Assembly: GCF_000368625.1 (NCBI RefSeq)
Contig: NZ_KB849574.1
Span: 62,001-126,000, forward strand
Length of the DNA stretch: 64,000 nucleotides
Direction of reading: 5' to 3'
Source: Acinetobacter schindleri CIP 107287
GTDB taxonomy: Bacteria; Pseudomonadota; Gammaproteobacteria; Pseudomonadales; Moraxellaceae
Of the stretch, positions 9,825 to 18,909 are shown piece after piece (position 1 is the first letter of the stretch; each line of letters opens with the position of its first letter). The position numbers and the translations under genes are program-made. Below the pieces are notes generated by a model. The model worked only from the letters and a program-made list of their open reading frames with translations, did no database searches and was not told where the DNA came from.

Positions 9825-10672
9825 GACCAGTGCTTCATTTCTCGGTGGAGGACTTGAACAGACCATTTTGCCTCAAGCGCTTTTTTTAGTCTATCCACAA
9901 TATAAACAGAACGATGCTGACCACCGGTACAACCCACAGAAACTGTGATGTAGTGACGGTGCCCTTCAGCAAAAGCCGGTAGCCATTTTTCCAGAAAGTC
10001 GTAAATGTCCTGGAACATGTCTTCTACCTGCTCACTCTTTTCCAGGAAAGTCTGTACAGGCTGATCCAGTCCGGAAAATTTACGTAGTTCCAGATCCCAG
10101 TGCGGGTTAGGCAGATGACGCACATCAAAGACATAATCGGCATCCAATGGAATACCATGCTTATAACCAAAGGACTGTAAAATCAGAATTAGGTTATCGG
10201 TCTGACCGAGCTTATGCAGTAAGGTATGCTTCAGGTCATGCACACTTTTGTCAGAAGTATCGATATGTACCGTCGAGCGCAACTGGATCGGAAGCAAAAG
10301 TAATTTTTCTTCCTGAATGCATTCATTCAGACTTTTAAAACGTGCAGCCAGCGGATGCGGACGGCGTGAAGCACTAAAACGTGCAATCAGCTCCTGATCC
10401 TGCGTAGTTAGATAAATAACATCGACTGTGCCATGTTGTTGCAGCTGTTCAAACACATGATCAAATTCTTGCAGATCCGCCCGGGTGCTACGAACATCCA
10501 CTCCTAATGCCAACTGTTCCAGGTTATTTTCCTGATCCAGTTTCGCGACAATTTCAGGAAGCAGTGCCAGCGGCAGGTTATCGATACAGTAATAACCCAG
10601 GTCTTCCAGTACCTGCAAGGCAGATGACTTACCTGAACCAGATTGGCCTGTCACAATTAAGATGCGCTTCAT
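9821..10672 (-). CDS. rapZ: RNase adapter / nucleotide-binding protein RapZ
   Basis: P-loop protein of 283 residues. The Walker A motif GQSGSGKS is at about residues 8-15, and the C-terminal half contains the conserved [19 protein letters not shown] block. In enteric bacteria RapZ binds GlcN6P and guides RNase E to the sRNA GlmZ, controlling glmS. Acinetobacter may use it differently, so the role is by family only. It overlaps ptsO downstream by 4 nt, and panC ends 14 nt upstream, so panB-panC-rapZ-ptsO-darP may be co-transcribed. The ATG at 10672 places the first beta strand (MKRILIVTG) directly before the P-loop. Confidence 0.93.
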   Translation of the reverse strand: MKRILIVTGQSGSGKSSALQVLEDLGYYCIDNLPLALLPEIVAKLDQENNLEQLALGVDVRSTRADLQEFDHVFEQLQQHGTVDVIYLTTQDQELIARFSASRRPHPLAARFKSLNECIQEEKLLLLPIQLRSTVHIDTSDKSVHDLKHTLLHKLGQTDNLILILQSFGYKHGIPLDADYVFDVRHLPNPHWDLELRKFSGLDQPVQTFLEKSEQVEDMFQDIYDFLEKWLPAFAEGHRHYITVSVGCTGGQHRSVYIVDRLKKALEAKWSVQVLHREMKHWS

Positions 10673-10686
10673 GCACTGCTACCCTA

Positions 10687-11538
10687 TTAATGACGTGCAG
10701 AATATTTTACCTGCAGATTGTCGATCAAACGTGTTTTACCTAATTTCGCCGCAATGAATAACACAAGATCCTGACTAAATTCATCAATCTTTTGCAATTC
10801 TGGCGTACGTGCCTCAATATAATCTACCACAAAACCAGCATCAGTGAGGGTCTGGCGAATACCGGTCAACACCGCATCCAATACCACACCTTCATACAAC
10901 TGCTGTTCCGCTGCTTTTAAGCTGCGGTAGATCAATGGTGCAGTCTGGCGTTCTTGCTCGGTCAGATAACCGTTCCGTGAACTCAGTGCCAAACCATCTT
11001 CAGCGCGCGCTATCGGCACCCCAATCACTTCCAGTGGAATATTCAGGTCTTGCACAAACTGGCGAATCACTGCCAGTTGCTGATAATCTTTTTCACCAAA
11101 GAAAGCATAGTTTGGCTGAACCATGTTAAACAATTTTGTCACGACAACTGCTACGCCATCGAAATGCCCCGGACGCTGTAAACCACACAGGTCGTTAGTG
11201 ATATCCGAAACACTGATATTGGTTAGACGCGGCTTGTTGCCATACATCTGTTCCACACTTGGAGCAAAGACGATGTCACAGCCTACTTCAGCCAATAACT
11301 GCTGATCCTGTTCCAAGGTACGTGGATAATTATTAAAATCTTCGTTTGGCCCAAACTGAATCGGATTCACGAAGATGCTGACCACGACTACATCACATAA
11401 CTTGCGGGCTTCACGTACCAGATTTAAGTGACCTTGATGCAGATTCCCCATGGTGGGTACGAAGCCAATAATTTTACGTGCTGAACGAGCCGGATTTAAT
11501 GAGGCCGCTAAACCCTGGATGGTAGTTTCTGTTTTCAT
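10687..11538 (-). CDS. panC: pantothenate synthetase
   Basis: Condenses pantoate with beta-alanine using ATP, the last step of pantothenate (vitamin B5, coenzyme A precursor) synthesis. The class I nucleotidyl-transferase signature MGNLHQGHL (HxGH) is near the N-terminus, and the second motif SSRNGYL lies in the C-terminal half. The ATG at 11538 is 1 nt past the panB stop and has AGGTTGAG upstream; an in-frame TTG at 11550 would lie within panB and add only four residues. The resulting 283 residues match the family. The panB-panC pairing confirms the assignment. Confidence 0.95.
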   Translation of the reverse strand: MKTETTIQGLAASLNPARSARKIIGFVPTMGNLHQGHLNLVREARKLCDVVVVSIFVNPIQFGPNEDFNNYPRTLEQDQQLLAEVGCDIVFAPSVEQMYGNKPRLTNISVSDITNDLCGLQRPGHFDGVAVVVTKLFNMVQPNYAFFGEKDYQQLAVIRQFVQDLNIPLEVIGVPIARAEDGLALSSRNGYLTEQERQTAPLIYRSLKAAEQQLYEGVVLDAVLTGIRQTLTDAGFVVDYIEARTPELQKIDEFSQDLVLFIAAKLGKTRLIDNLQVKYSARH

Positions 11539-11539
11539 G

Positions 11540-12349
11540 TTATAACTCAACCTGGAATGTATGTTCAGGTGCAGGGAATGAGCTGTCTAGTACAGCAGCA
11601 TGATAGGCCTTGAATGCATCCAGGATTGCATTGGCACCTGATTGTTCTTTCATAAAGTTACGTACAAATTTAGCCGTATGACCAAAGTTCAGGCCCAGCA
11701 TGTCTTGCACTACAAGCACCTGACCATCCGTATCTACACCCGCACCAATACCAATCACTGGAATCTCCGGGAATAACTCAGCCACTTCTTTGCCAAGTTG
11801 TGCAGGCACACATTCAAGCAATAACAAGGCAGCACCAGCTTCAACCACAGCCTTACAGTCAGCAAGCAGCTGATCTGCCGCTGCACGGTTACGTGCCTGT
11901 AATTTATAACCACCAAATACATTCACTGATTGTGGTGTCAAACCTAGGTGTACACAAACTGGAATACCGTTACGCGTCATGACCTGTACGGTTTCAGCCA
12001 GCCATGCTCCACCTTCCAGCTTGACCATCTGAGCACCCGCCTGCATCACGGTACGGGCACTTTGCAAGGCATCATTCAATGTTGCATAACTCATAAATGG
12101 CAGATCAGTCAGGATAAAGGCATGCTGATTCGCACGGCGCACTGCAGCGGTGTGATATGCCATATCTGCTACAGTGACTGGCAAAGTAGAATCATGTCCC
12201 TGAATGGTCATACCCAGGGAATCCCCGATCAGAATCGTATCTACTTCGGCAATTTCCATGGCTTTGGCCATGCTGGCATCATAGCAGGTCAGGCAGGAGA
12301 ATTTACGGCCGTCCGCCTTGAATCGTCTTAAGTCGCTCAGACTGATCAT
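11540..12349 (-). CDS. panB: 3-methyl-2-oxobutanoate hydroxymethyltransferase
   Basis: Transfers a hydroxymethyl group from 5,10-methylene-tetrahydrofolate to 2-oxoisovalerate to make ketopantoate, the first step to pantothenate. The 269-residue TIM barrel has the conserved [14 protein letters not shown]-terminal region, the metal-binding IGDSLGM loop and the PVIGIGAG segment. It uses the same oxo-acid as IlvE and a folate cofactor related to the next gene, folK, so the folK-panB-panC order is metabolically coherent. GAGAGGAA lies upstream of the ATG. It ends 1 nt before the panC start. Confidence 0.96.
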   Translation of the reverse strand: MISLSDLRRFKADGRKFSCLTCYDASMAKAMEIAEVDTILIGDSLGMTIQGHDSTLPVTVADMAYHTAAVRRANQHAFILTDLPFMSYATLNDALQSARTVMQAGAQMVKLEGGAWLAETVQVMTRNGIPVCVHLGLTPQSVNVFGGYKLQARNRAAADQLLADCKAVVEAGAALLLLECVPAQLGKEVAELFPEIPVIGIGAGVDTDGQVLVVQDMLGLNFGHTAKFVRNFMKEQSGANAILDAFKAYHAAVLDSSFPAPEHTFQVEL

Positions 12350-12401
12350 GAAGGTGTTCCTCTCTTATTGAAGTTCTCGCGAACATACCAATAACTAAAA
12401 A

Positions 12402-12887
12402 TTAAATATTTGCCCAATTCGTGCGATCAAGGACCGTCAAAGTCGATTGTTTTACGATGTCCAGGTCTTTTAATGATTGTCCATTCAGCTGTAATTCAGT
12501 ATCAAGATCCAACAACGGCAATAATACAAAATCACGTTCCATTACACCGACATGCGGCACAGTCAAACGCTCATTCTGAATACGTTCATCACCGTAAATA
12601 AGCAGGTCCAGATCCAGGGTACGTTCACCCCAGTGGCGTAAACGTACCCGACCCGCTTCCTGTTCCAATGCCTGTAGACGATCCAGTAAATCGAGTGGTG
12701 CCAGATCGGTAATCAACTGCACCACAGCATTATGATAATTTGGCTGATCCTGTGGACCCATCGGTGGACTTTGATACAAATGGGATATTTTCACTGTTCC
12801 CAAGCTTGCCAGTTTCTGTACCGCCTCAGCCATAATCTGGCGCGAATCACCAAGATTACTGCCTAAGCCAATATAAGTAATGGTCAT
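12402..12887 (-). CDS. folK: 6-hydroxymethyl-7,8-dihydropterin pyrophosphokinase
   Basis: Transfers pyrophosphate from ATP to 6-hydroxymethyl-dihydropterin, feeding dihydropteroate and folate synthesis. The 161-residue protein has the N-terminal YIGLGSNLGD and the conserved acidic region WGERTLDLDLLIYGDE, whose DLD aspartates bind magnesium. Its ATG overlaps the end of pcnB by 4 nt, so translation is coupled. It is followed 52 nt downstream by panB. The complete motif set and family-typical length make the call secure. Confidence 0.95.
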   Translation of the reverse strand: MTITYIGLGSNLGDSRQIMAEAVQKLASLGTVKISHLYQSPPMGPQDQPNYHNAVVQLITDLAPLDLLDRLQALEQEAGRVRLRHWGERTLDLDLLIYGDERIQNERLTVPHVGVMERDFVLLPLLDLDTELQLNGQSLKDLDIVKQSTLTVLDRTNWANI

Positions 12888-14350
12888 TGTGTCGGTCCAA
12901 AAACAACTTGGCTTAAATCACGCTGTACACGCTTACGTTTCATAATTGGATGATCCGGACCAATCTCACCGCTTGCACTCGCTGCTGCATGAGAAACTGG
13001 TTTCTCTGCTGCTGGCTTAGGTTTGCGGGTACGACGGTTACGTGGTTCCGGCTCATTGACTAATGGCTCAATCTCAGTAGTTTCCTGAACAGCAAGACGC
13101 TGTTCCAGATGCTCTTCCTGAGTCGCTTTACGACGGCTCTTGGCACGCTGACGGTTATACTGTGCAATGGCACGTTCTTTTTCGTCACCGCCCATTTGCT
13201 GATAAGCATCCCACCAGCTCCCCATGCCCTGTGCCGTTTCATCACCTGATTTTTCGCGGAGTAACAGGAAGTCAAAGCCGGCACGAAAACGCGCATGACC
13301 AGACAGCGCTTCAATCTGCTGCGGTTTTGGATTCAACAGCCGGGTCTGCATTTCCCAGACTTCACGGATAAAGGTTTCCGCAAAACGTGGAATGATGGTA
13401 CGGGTTGCTTGACGCTTCAGCACATCCAGGCCTGCTTGAGCACGTGCTTCAGCTGGAATAATGCCTTTACTCAAGTAGAAATCACAACGTTCCAGGAATG
13501 GCTTCCATAACAATACAGCATAGAAGAACGCGGGATTAATCGTCTTGCCAATCGAAATACGCTGATCGGTATTGGTCGCAGCACGTTCAATAAACGGTGT
13601 GATTTCGGGCTTGATCTCTGCAAACAGCTGACGCCAGATCCCGAAATCAATCAGCATTGGCAAGACGCGGTTGAGATGCCCCATGGTGAACAGCTTCTGT
13701 GACTCATCATAAAGACGATGCGGAGATACATCACGAAGTAACTGGGTCATTTCTGGTGTAAAGATATCCAGAATCGCTTCATCAATATTGAAATTTAATT
13801 TTGCTGCAAAACGCAACGTACGCAGCATACGGACTGGATCTTCTTCAAAGCGGAGTATTGGATCACCCAGCAGGCGCAGTGTTTTATGTTTAATATCATC
13901 TACTGCATTGCAGAAATCCAGCACAATACCTTTACGTGGCTGGTAATACATTGCATTAATCGAGAAATCACGGCGAGCAAAGTCCTGCTCGATAGTTCCC
14001 CAGTTATTGTCACGCAGAATCATGCCCTGCGCCGAAGTGACGGCCTTTTTCGGCGGTGCCCGGAAAGTCGCGACTTCTACCAGTTCGCGACCAGAATAGA
14101 CATGAGCCAGCTCAAAACGACGCCCGATAATACGACAACGTCGCCCGAATACTTCTTTGACCTGAGCGGGAGTTGCGTTAGTGACAGCATCGAAATCCTT
14201 GGGATTCAAGCCCAGCATCAGATCTCGTACACCACCACCAACAATATAAGCTTCATAGCCGGCCTTATTTAAGGCATCAATCACATCGAGGATATAAGAA
14301 GGTAATTGAGCGGTTGATAAACCACATTTTGACGCGCGCAAAGTTTGCAA
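12884..14350 (-). CDS. pcnB: poly(A) polymerase I
   Basis: Adds poly(A) tails to RNA 3' ends, promoting decay by exonucleases. The 488-residue class II nucleotidyltransferase shows GGGVRDLMLG (about residues 38-47) and the catalytic aspartates in PKDFDAVTNA. The DFSINAMYY and EEDPVRMLRTLRF blocks follow. The C-terminal tail is rich in Arg and Lys, as in PcnB and unlike CCA-adding enzymes. I accept the TTG at 14350 as the start because AGGAG lies 10 nt upstream and no ATG occurs before the GGGVRD motif. folK overlaps it by 4 nt downstream. Confidence 0.92.
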   Translation of the reverse strand: MQTLRASKCGLSTAQLPSYILDVIDALNKAGYEAYIVGGGVRDLMLGLNPKDFDAVTNATPAQVKEVFGRRCRIIGRRFELAHVYSGRELVEVATFRAPPKKAVTSAQGMILRDNNWGTIEQDFARRDFSINAMYYQPRKGIVLDFCNAVDDIKHKTLRLLGDPILRFEEDPVRMLRTLRFAAKLNFNIDEAILDIFTPEMTQLLRDVSPHRLYDESQKLFTMGHLNRVLPMLIDFGIWRQLFAEIKPEITPFIERAATNTDQRISIGKTINPAFFYAVLLWKPFLERCDFYLSKGIIPAEARAQAGLDVLKRQATRTIIPRFAETFIREVWEMQTRLLNPKPQQIEALSGHARFRAGFDFLLLREKSGDETAQGMGSWWDAYQQMGGDEKERAIAQYNRQRAKSRRKATQEEHLEQRLAVQETTEIEPLVNEPEPRNRRTRKPKPAAEKPVSHAAASASGEIGPDHPIMKRKRVQRDLSQVVFGPTQ

Positions 14351-14486
14351 AAGACGCTGTCTCCTACGTCTGAACGTAAAATTCTAAGATGACGCTAATC
14401 ATATCGCTTACACGGCTAAAGGGCAATTTGATTATGTCAATCCTGTATCCAGCAATGATAGAGGATTCACTTTAAATTTAGATGAT

Positions 14487-14912
14487 TTACAGCGCCAGTC
14501 GAGCTTGATTTTTAGCAAATAGTGCGGGACCAATCCCCTTGACCAGCTGAATATCCTTAACACGTTTAAACTTGCCATGCGTGTTGCGATATTCAATAAT
14601 TGCTTCTGCTTTCTTCTGACCAATGCCATGCAGCTGCTGCAACTGCTCGACCGTAGCGGAATTCAGCCGGATCCTGTCTGCACTGGAAACAGCTGCAAGC
14701 TCCGGCTTCGCCAGATAGTGATTGCTATGATTTTGGGATGGCTGATTCTGCTGTTGTTTCAGCCGTGCATCATATTGTTGCTGTTTAGCCTTCCAGTCGG
14801 CGTAACTTTCATTTTGAGCAGCAGCTGCAAACGAACTGCACAGTACAGATAAAATTGTGAGGATAATACTAATCAGTTCTCTGCTGATTGGCTGAAGTTT
14901 TATGATTTTCAT
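14487..14912 (-). CDS. ComEA-like helix-hairpin-helix DNA-uptake protein
   Basis: Secreted small DNA-binding protein of 141 residues. A basic N-terminus and hydrophobic core (about residues 10-32, ending SSFAAAA) form a signal peptide. A Gln-rich linker follows (QQQ and QNQ repeats, about 40-65). The C-terminal 65 residues are a ComEA-type helix-hairpin-helix pair: LNSATVEQLQQLHGIGQKKA and a second hairpin VKGIGP. ComEA binds incoming double-stranded DNA in the periplasm and ratchets it during natural transformation, a trait common in Acinetobacter. It overlaps the end of mazG by 44 nt, so it is expressed with it. It could also be a non-competence ComEA homologue. Confidence 0.83.
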   Translation of the reverse strand: MKIIKLQPISRELISIILTILSVLCSSFAAAAQNESYADWKAKQQQYDARLKQQQNQPSQNHSNHYLAKPELAAVSSADRIRLNSATVEQLQQLHGIGQKKAEAIIEYRNTHGKFKRVKDIQLVKGIGPALFAKNQARLAL

Positions 14913-15684
14913 GCATGGCCCGTTGTTTTAATTCTTGTTTCGCCTGTTCCCACAACTGATCCAGTTCAGTCAGTGACAGGTCTTCTATATTCAGATTCTG
15001 TTGTACTGCCTGATGTTCCATCAAGGCAAATCGAGTACGGAATTTATGGATGGTACCTAATAGTGCCATCTCACTCGAAATTCCAAGTTTACGACCAACA
15101 TTAACCAGAGAGAATAAGCAATCACCAAATTCTTCCAGAATTTCGTCGGATTTCTGTCCTACCATTGCCTCTTTAAATTCACCTAACTCTTCTTCAAGCT
15201 TACCGAATGCACCATCCACATCAGGAAAATCAAAACCAATTTTTGCCACATTTTTCTGGATTTCATCTGCCTGTACGAGTGACGGTGCATGTTTCACGTC
15301 ATCCAGACGGGAACGGGGCTTATCCTGTTTTTCTTGTGCCTTAATCTTTTTCCACAATACAGCCACATCTTCAGGGCTGAGTTTGGAAAACTGTTCAGCC
15401 TGAAATACATGCGGATGACGGCGGATTAATTTATCGCTAATCGCCTGTACTACATCCTGGAAATTAAAAGCACCTTGCTCACTGTACATCTGCGACTGAA
15501 AAACCACTTGTAATAACAGGTCACCCAGCTCATCACGTACATCTTCAGCCTTACCGGAACGAACAGCCGCTTCAACTTCATACGCCTCTTCAATCGCATA
15601 ACGCGTTAATGATTCAGGTGTCTGCTGTTGATCCCACGGACATTTTTCACGTAGTTCTCGCATGATGCTCAGTAATTGTTCCAC
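14869..15684 (-). CDS. mazG: nucleoside triphosphate pyrophosphohydrolase MazG
   Basis: Hydrolyses NTPs and dNTPs to monophosphates and pyrophosphate, cleaning the nucleotide pool and influencing ppGpp signalling. The 271-residue protein has two MazG repeats. The first carries LREKCPWDQQQTPESL and the metal-binding EEAYEVEAA..DELGDLLLQV pattern. The second is a variant with EEELGEFKEA..EEFGDCLFSLV. The start is GTG at 15684 with AGAGG 7 nt upstream. It diverges from an SDR gene across 90 nt, and the ComEA-like gene overlaps its 3' end. Confidence 0.94.
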   Translation of the reverse strand: MEQLLSIMRELREKCPWDQQQTPESLTRYAIEEAYEVEAAVRSGKAEDVRDELGDLLLQVVFQSQMYSEQGAFNFQDVVQAISDKLIRRHPHVFQAEQFSKLSPEDVAVLWKKIKAQEKQDKPRSRLDDVKHAPSLVQADEIQKNVAKIGFDFPDVDGAFGKLEEELGEFKEAMVGQKSDEILEEFGDCLFSLVNVGRKLGISSEMALLGTIHKFRTRFALMEHQAVQQNLNIEDLSLTELDQLWEQAKQELKQRAMHENHKTSANQQRTD

Positions 15685-15774
15685 CTTAAAACCTCTTTAT
15701 TTTATCGGACAAGAAAATATCTTTTGCTCAATGTTTGCTATGCTCTAAAAACAATCAACATGGAGGTGAGCTCA

Positions 15775-16548
15775 ATGCACAGTATCTTTATTAGCGGTGC
15801 AGCACAAGGAATCGGTGCTGCTGTTGCCAGCCTATTTTGCCACGAGGATTACAAGGTCGGTATTTACGATCTGAATATTAGCCTTGCCGAACAACTGGCT
15901 GAACAGTTAGGCCCGAATGCGCATGCAGGTTATCTGGATGTCGCCAGTTATGCATCCTGGCAAACCGCCTTAGAAGATTTTGAAGCCTGGGCAGGCAAGA
16001 TCAATATTCTGGTGAATAATGCCGGCATTCTCTATTCAGGAAATTTTGAAAAGACCCCCATTGAAGCACACCATCATACGGTCGATATTAATATCAAGGG
16101 TGTGATCAATGGCTGTCATGCGGCCTTTCCCTTTCTGGAGCGTGCTGCTTTTGCCCGGGTCATTAACCTTTCCTCTGCTTCCGCGATCTATGGTCAGGCT
16201 GATCTCGCTTCTTATGCGACCAGTAAATTTGCCGTACGAGGCCTGACAGAAAGCCTGGATATTGAATGGCACAAGCATGGCATCCGGGTCATGGATGTGA
16301 TGCCACTTTTTGTGCGCACTGCAATGGTTCAGGATATGCAGGCAGAAAGCATCAAGAAAATGGGCGTACATTTGAGTGCAGAAGATGTCGCTCAGGATAT
16401 TTTAAAACTGGTACAGCGCAAGGACAATTTACTGGTTCCTACCCATCAGCCAGTCGGCTTTAAAAGCCAGTTCTTATACCATTTGTCACGTTTCAGTCCG
16501 CAGTTTGTGAACCGCATGAGTAATTTGCTAATTGCCCGAAAACCCTGA
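15775..16548 (+). CDS. SDR-family oxidoreductase
   Basis: Classical short-chain dehydrogenase of 257 residues. It has the cofactor-binding GAAQGIGAA glycine motif near the N-terminus, NNAG in ILVNNAGILYSG, the catalytic serine region INLSSASAIYG, and the YATSK Tyr/Lys pair. The ATG at 15775 is chosen because GGAGGTGAG lies 4 nt upstream; the longer in-frame start at 15676 would run back into the divergent mazG region. Substrate and NAD/NADP preference cannot be assigned. It is a single plus-strand gene among minus-strand neighbours. No terminator is obvious before the convergent phosphopantetheinyl transferase 17 nt away. Confidence 0.85.
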   Translation: MHSIFISGAAQGIGAAVASLFCHEDYKVGIYDLNISLAEQLAEQLGPNAHAGYLDVASYASWQTALEDFEAWAGKINILVNNAGILYSGNFEKTPIEAHHHTVDINIKGVINGCHAAFPFLERAAFARVINLSSASAIYGQADLASYATSKFAVRGLTESLDIEWHKHGIRVMDVMPLFVRTAMVQDMQAESIKKMGVHLSAEDVAQDILKLVQRKDNLLVPTHQPVGFKSQFLYHLSRFSPQFVNRMSNLLIARKP

Positions 16549-16565
16549 TTCTTATATCCCCCTGT

Positions 16566-17213
16566 TTATGCTACCGGATACTGGTAAATCTGAATCTGTG
16601 GAAAACTAAAGCCACGACAGGACTGCTCAGCCTGCCATGCCACGCTGAGCACACAATCACCAAATACATAGTTGTGAAATGCAAAGACCCCAAGCTGCGC
16701 ATGCTGACACAGGCCACCCTGCTGCTGTGGATGTACTTTAGTATTGAGCTCACTTAAGTTCATACGAATACCCATACCATGTGCTTTTAATACTGCTTCT
16801 TTGGTGGTCCAGACCTTAAACCAGTATTCAGGATCACAGTCTAGCTGTTGCCAGATCGCGTATTCTTCAGGGTGAAAGGCATGCTGTGCCAATGCATCAA
16901 AACGAACTTTACGGCTTAATTCTTCAACATCCACCCCAATTTCTTTGACTGTTTGGCTCATGGCAAGTGCATAAAAATTCTGGCTATGGCTATGGTTAAA
17001 GGCAATATTTGAGTGGTCTTTGAGATAGGGTTTGCCATACTCTGCACGTGCAAGATCATGATCGCAAATTGAGAAATTCAAAGCACTGGATAAATACTGA
17101 TTTCGCAATTGAACGATGTGTTGTTTGCGTTGCTGGAGATACGCTTTACGCGTTAGCCCATCAGATGTGGCTTGAACCGGCAGTTTATGTAAATCAATTC
17201 GAATCTGACGCAT
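16566..17213 (-). CDS. Sfp-type 4'-phosphopantetheinyl transferase
   Basis: Transfers phosphopantetheine from coenzyme A to a serine on acyl or peptidyl carrier proteins. The 215-residue length and the motifs IGVDVEEL and FKVWTTKEAVLKAHGMGI (the magnesium-binding D.E and the WTxKEAxxKxxG signature) place it in the Sfp/Gsp group rather than the short AcpS type. No carrier-protein, NRPS or PKS gene lies in this window, so its client is elsewhere. The start at 17213 gives a normal N-terminus (MRQIRIDLHKL). It is separated from der by the terminator at about 17290 and appears to be monocistronic. Confidence 0.87.
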   Translation of the reverse strand: MRQIRIDLHKLPVQATSDGLTRKAYLQQRKQHIVQLRNQYLSSALNFSICDHDLARAEYGKPYLKDHSNIAFNHSHSQNFYALAMSQTVKEIGVDVEELSRKVRFDALAQHAFHPEEYAIWQQLDCDPEYWFKVWTTKEAVLKAHGMGIRMNLSELNTKVHPQQQGGLCQHAQLGVFAFHNYVFGDCVLSVAWQAEQSCRGFSFPQIQIYQYPVA

Positions 17214-17277
17214 TACAGGATCCTTTATTGCTCAAGTGAATTATAAAACAGTTCAGACCTCTATGGTGAAAGCACAA

Positions 17278-17301
17278 AAAAGCCTGCTATTGCAGGCTTT
17301 T
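17278..17301 (-). terminator. intrinsic terminator of der
   Basis: AAAAGCCTGC-AATA-GCAGGCTTTTTT on the minus strand, 20 nt after the der stop; a 7-bp GC-rich stem with a T run. Confidence 0.88.
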
Positions 17302-17320
17302 TACTTTATTCAAATACAGA

Positions 17321-18733
17321 TTAACCGCGTTTGAATTTCTTCTCAGCTTTCTTGAATTTCTGAACATAACGACGCTTACGTGCTGCAGTACGTTCATCAA
17401 TTTGCGACTTACGACCTTCGAACGGGTTTTCAGAAGTTTTAAATTCAATTCTTACTGGTGTACCTTCAAGTTTATAAACTTTGCGGAACACATTTTCCAG
17501 GTAACGACGGTAATCCGCAGGAGTTTTATCGACCTTGTTACCATGAATGACAATGGTCGGTGGATTCTGACCGCCAATGTGCGCATAACGCATTTTGATA
17601 CGACGGCCTTGAACAGTTGGCGGCTGGTGAGCTTCAGTCGCATCTTGCAGAATCTGGGTGATTTTTGCAGGAGAGACTTTCAGGTGTGAAGAATCATAGG
17701 CACGGTGGATCGAAGGATAAAGCTCACCGACACCGGTACCATGTAATGCAGAGATCAAGTGAATCTTCGCCCATGGAATGAAGTCAAAACGACGTTCCAC
17801 ATCCAGCTTGCACTGCTTACGATCATATTCAGACATGTTGTCCCATTTATTGATCGCAATCACCATGGCACGACCTGCTTCAATCGCATAACCGATCAAG
17901 TGCAAGTCCTGCTCTACAATTCCTTCACGTGCATCAACAACTACGACAACCACATGCGCATCTTTCATCGCCTGCAAAGTTTTCACGATTGAGAATTTCT
18001 CAATCATCTCATCGACTTTACCTTTACGACGTACACCTGCGGTATCGATCAAAGTGTATTTACGGCCATCACGTTCAAATGGAATGTAAATCGAGTCACG
18101 TGTTGTACCAGGCTGGTCAAATGCAACCACACGCTCTTCACCCAGTAAACGGTTGACCAAGGTTGATTTACCAACGTTCGGACGACCAATAATCGCGAGA
18201 CGCAAACCGGTATTTTTATCGTGTTCAGCTTCAGACTCATCTTCAGGCACATCTGCAAGTACTTCTTCAAGCATCTGCTGTACACCACGACCATGACTCG
18301 CCGCCACTTGCATCGGCTCGCCCATGCCAAGTTTATAGAACTCAACTAAAGCAGCTTCTGCGTGTACTCCATCTACCTTGTTCGCAACGAGGAAGACTTT
18401 TTTACCCAAAGTACGCAGCTCACGGGCAATCTGTTCATCAGATGCCAACAATCCGGCACGTGCATCGACCACAAAGATAATCATATCTGCTTCATGGATT
18501 GCAGTTTTAGACTGCTCTGCCATGTAAGAGTCGATCCCACCTTCGTTCTCACCGATACCGCCAGTATCAACGACAATGAAGGATTTATTTTGATAGACAG
18601 CATCACCATACTTACGGTCGCGTGTCAGACCTGCAAAGTCTGCCACCAATGCGTCACGGCTCTTGGTTATCTGGTTGAACAGAGTTGATTTTCCGACGTT
18701 CGGACGACCAATGAGCGCAATTACGGGTTTCAT
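17321..18733 (-). CDS. der: ribosome biogenesis GTPase Der (EngA)
   Basis: Essential double GTPase that assists late maturation of the 50S subunit. Two tandem G domains are visible, each with a [10 protein letters not shown]-loop (about residues 8-16 and 184-192), DTGG or DTAG G3 motifs, and NKVD or NKWD G4 motifs. A C-terminal KH-like domain ends in a lysine/arginine-rich tail (about 450-470). The 470-residue length is normal. It follows bamB as in many Gammaproteobacteria, but a strong terminator lies between the genes and der has a 176-nt leader, so it probably also has its own promoter. Confidence 0.97.
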   Translation of the reverse strand: MKPVIALIGRPNVGKSTLFNQITKSRDALVADFAGLTRDRKYGDAVYQNKSFIVVDTGGIGENEGGIDSYMAEQSKTAIHEADMIIFVVDARAGLLASDEQIARELRTLGKKVFLVANKVDGVHAEAALVEFYKLGMGEPMQVAASHGRGVQQMLEEVLADVPEDESEAEHDKNTGLRLAIIGRPNVGKSTLVNRLLGEERVVAFDQPGTTRDSIYIPFERDGRKYTLIDTAGVRRKGKVDEMIEKFSIVKTLQAMKDAHVVVVVVDAREGIVEQDLHLIGYAIEAGRAMVIAINKWDNMSEYDRKQCKLDVERRFDFIPWAKIHLISALHGTGVGELYPSIHRAYDSSHLKVSPAKITQILQDATEAHQPPTVQGRRIKMRYAHIGGQNPPTIVIHGNKVDKTPADYRRYLENVFRKVYKLEGTPVRIEFKTSENPFEGRKSQIDERTAARKRRYVQKFKKAEKKFKRG

Positions 18734-18834
18734 AGATTAACCTTTATTCAATATCAGGCTGTCTAAAAATGGCCTGAACATCAGAAAGTTCTGGAAGAAA
18801 ATGGGAATAGGATTAAAGCCTAAAATAAATAAAA

Positions 18835-18900
18835 ACACGGGGCATTGAACATTCAATCACCCCGCGTAAAAAATACGGTTGGCTTATTTTAGCATAAGCC
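18835..18900 (-). terminator. double-hairpin terminator after bamB
   Basis: On the minus strand a first hairpin GGCTTAT-GCTAAA-ATAAGCC (18881-18900) is followed by TATTTTTT. A second, longer hairpin has CGGGG and CCCCG arms enclosing TTGAA-TG-TTCAA (18835-18869), followed by TTTTTATTT. Together they should end the bamB transcript efficiently, 10 nt after its stop. Confidence 0.8.
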
Positions 18901-18909
18901 ACAGAAAAA

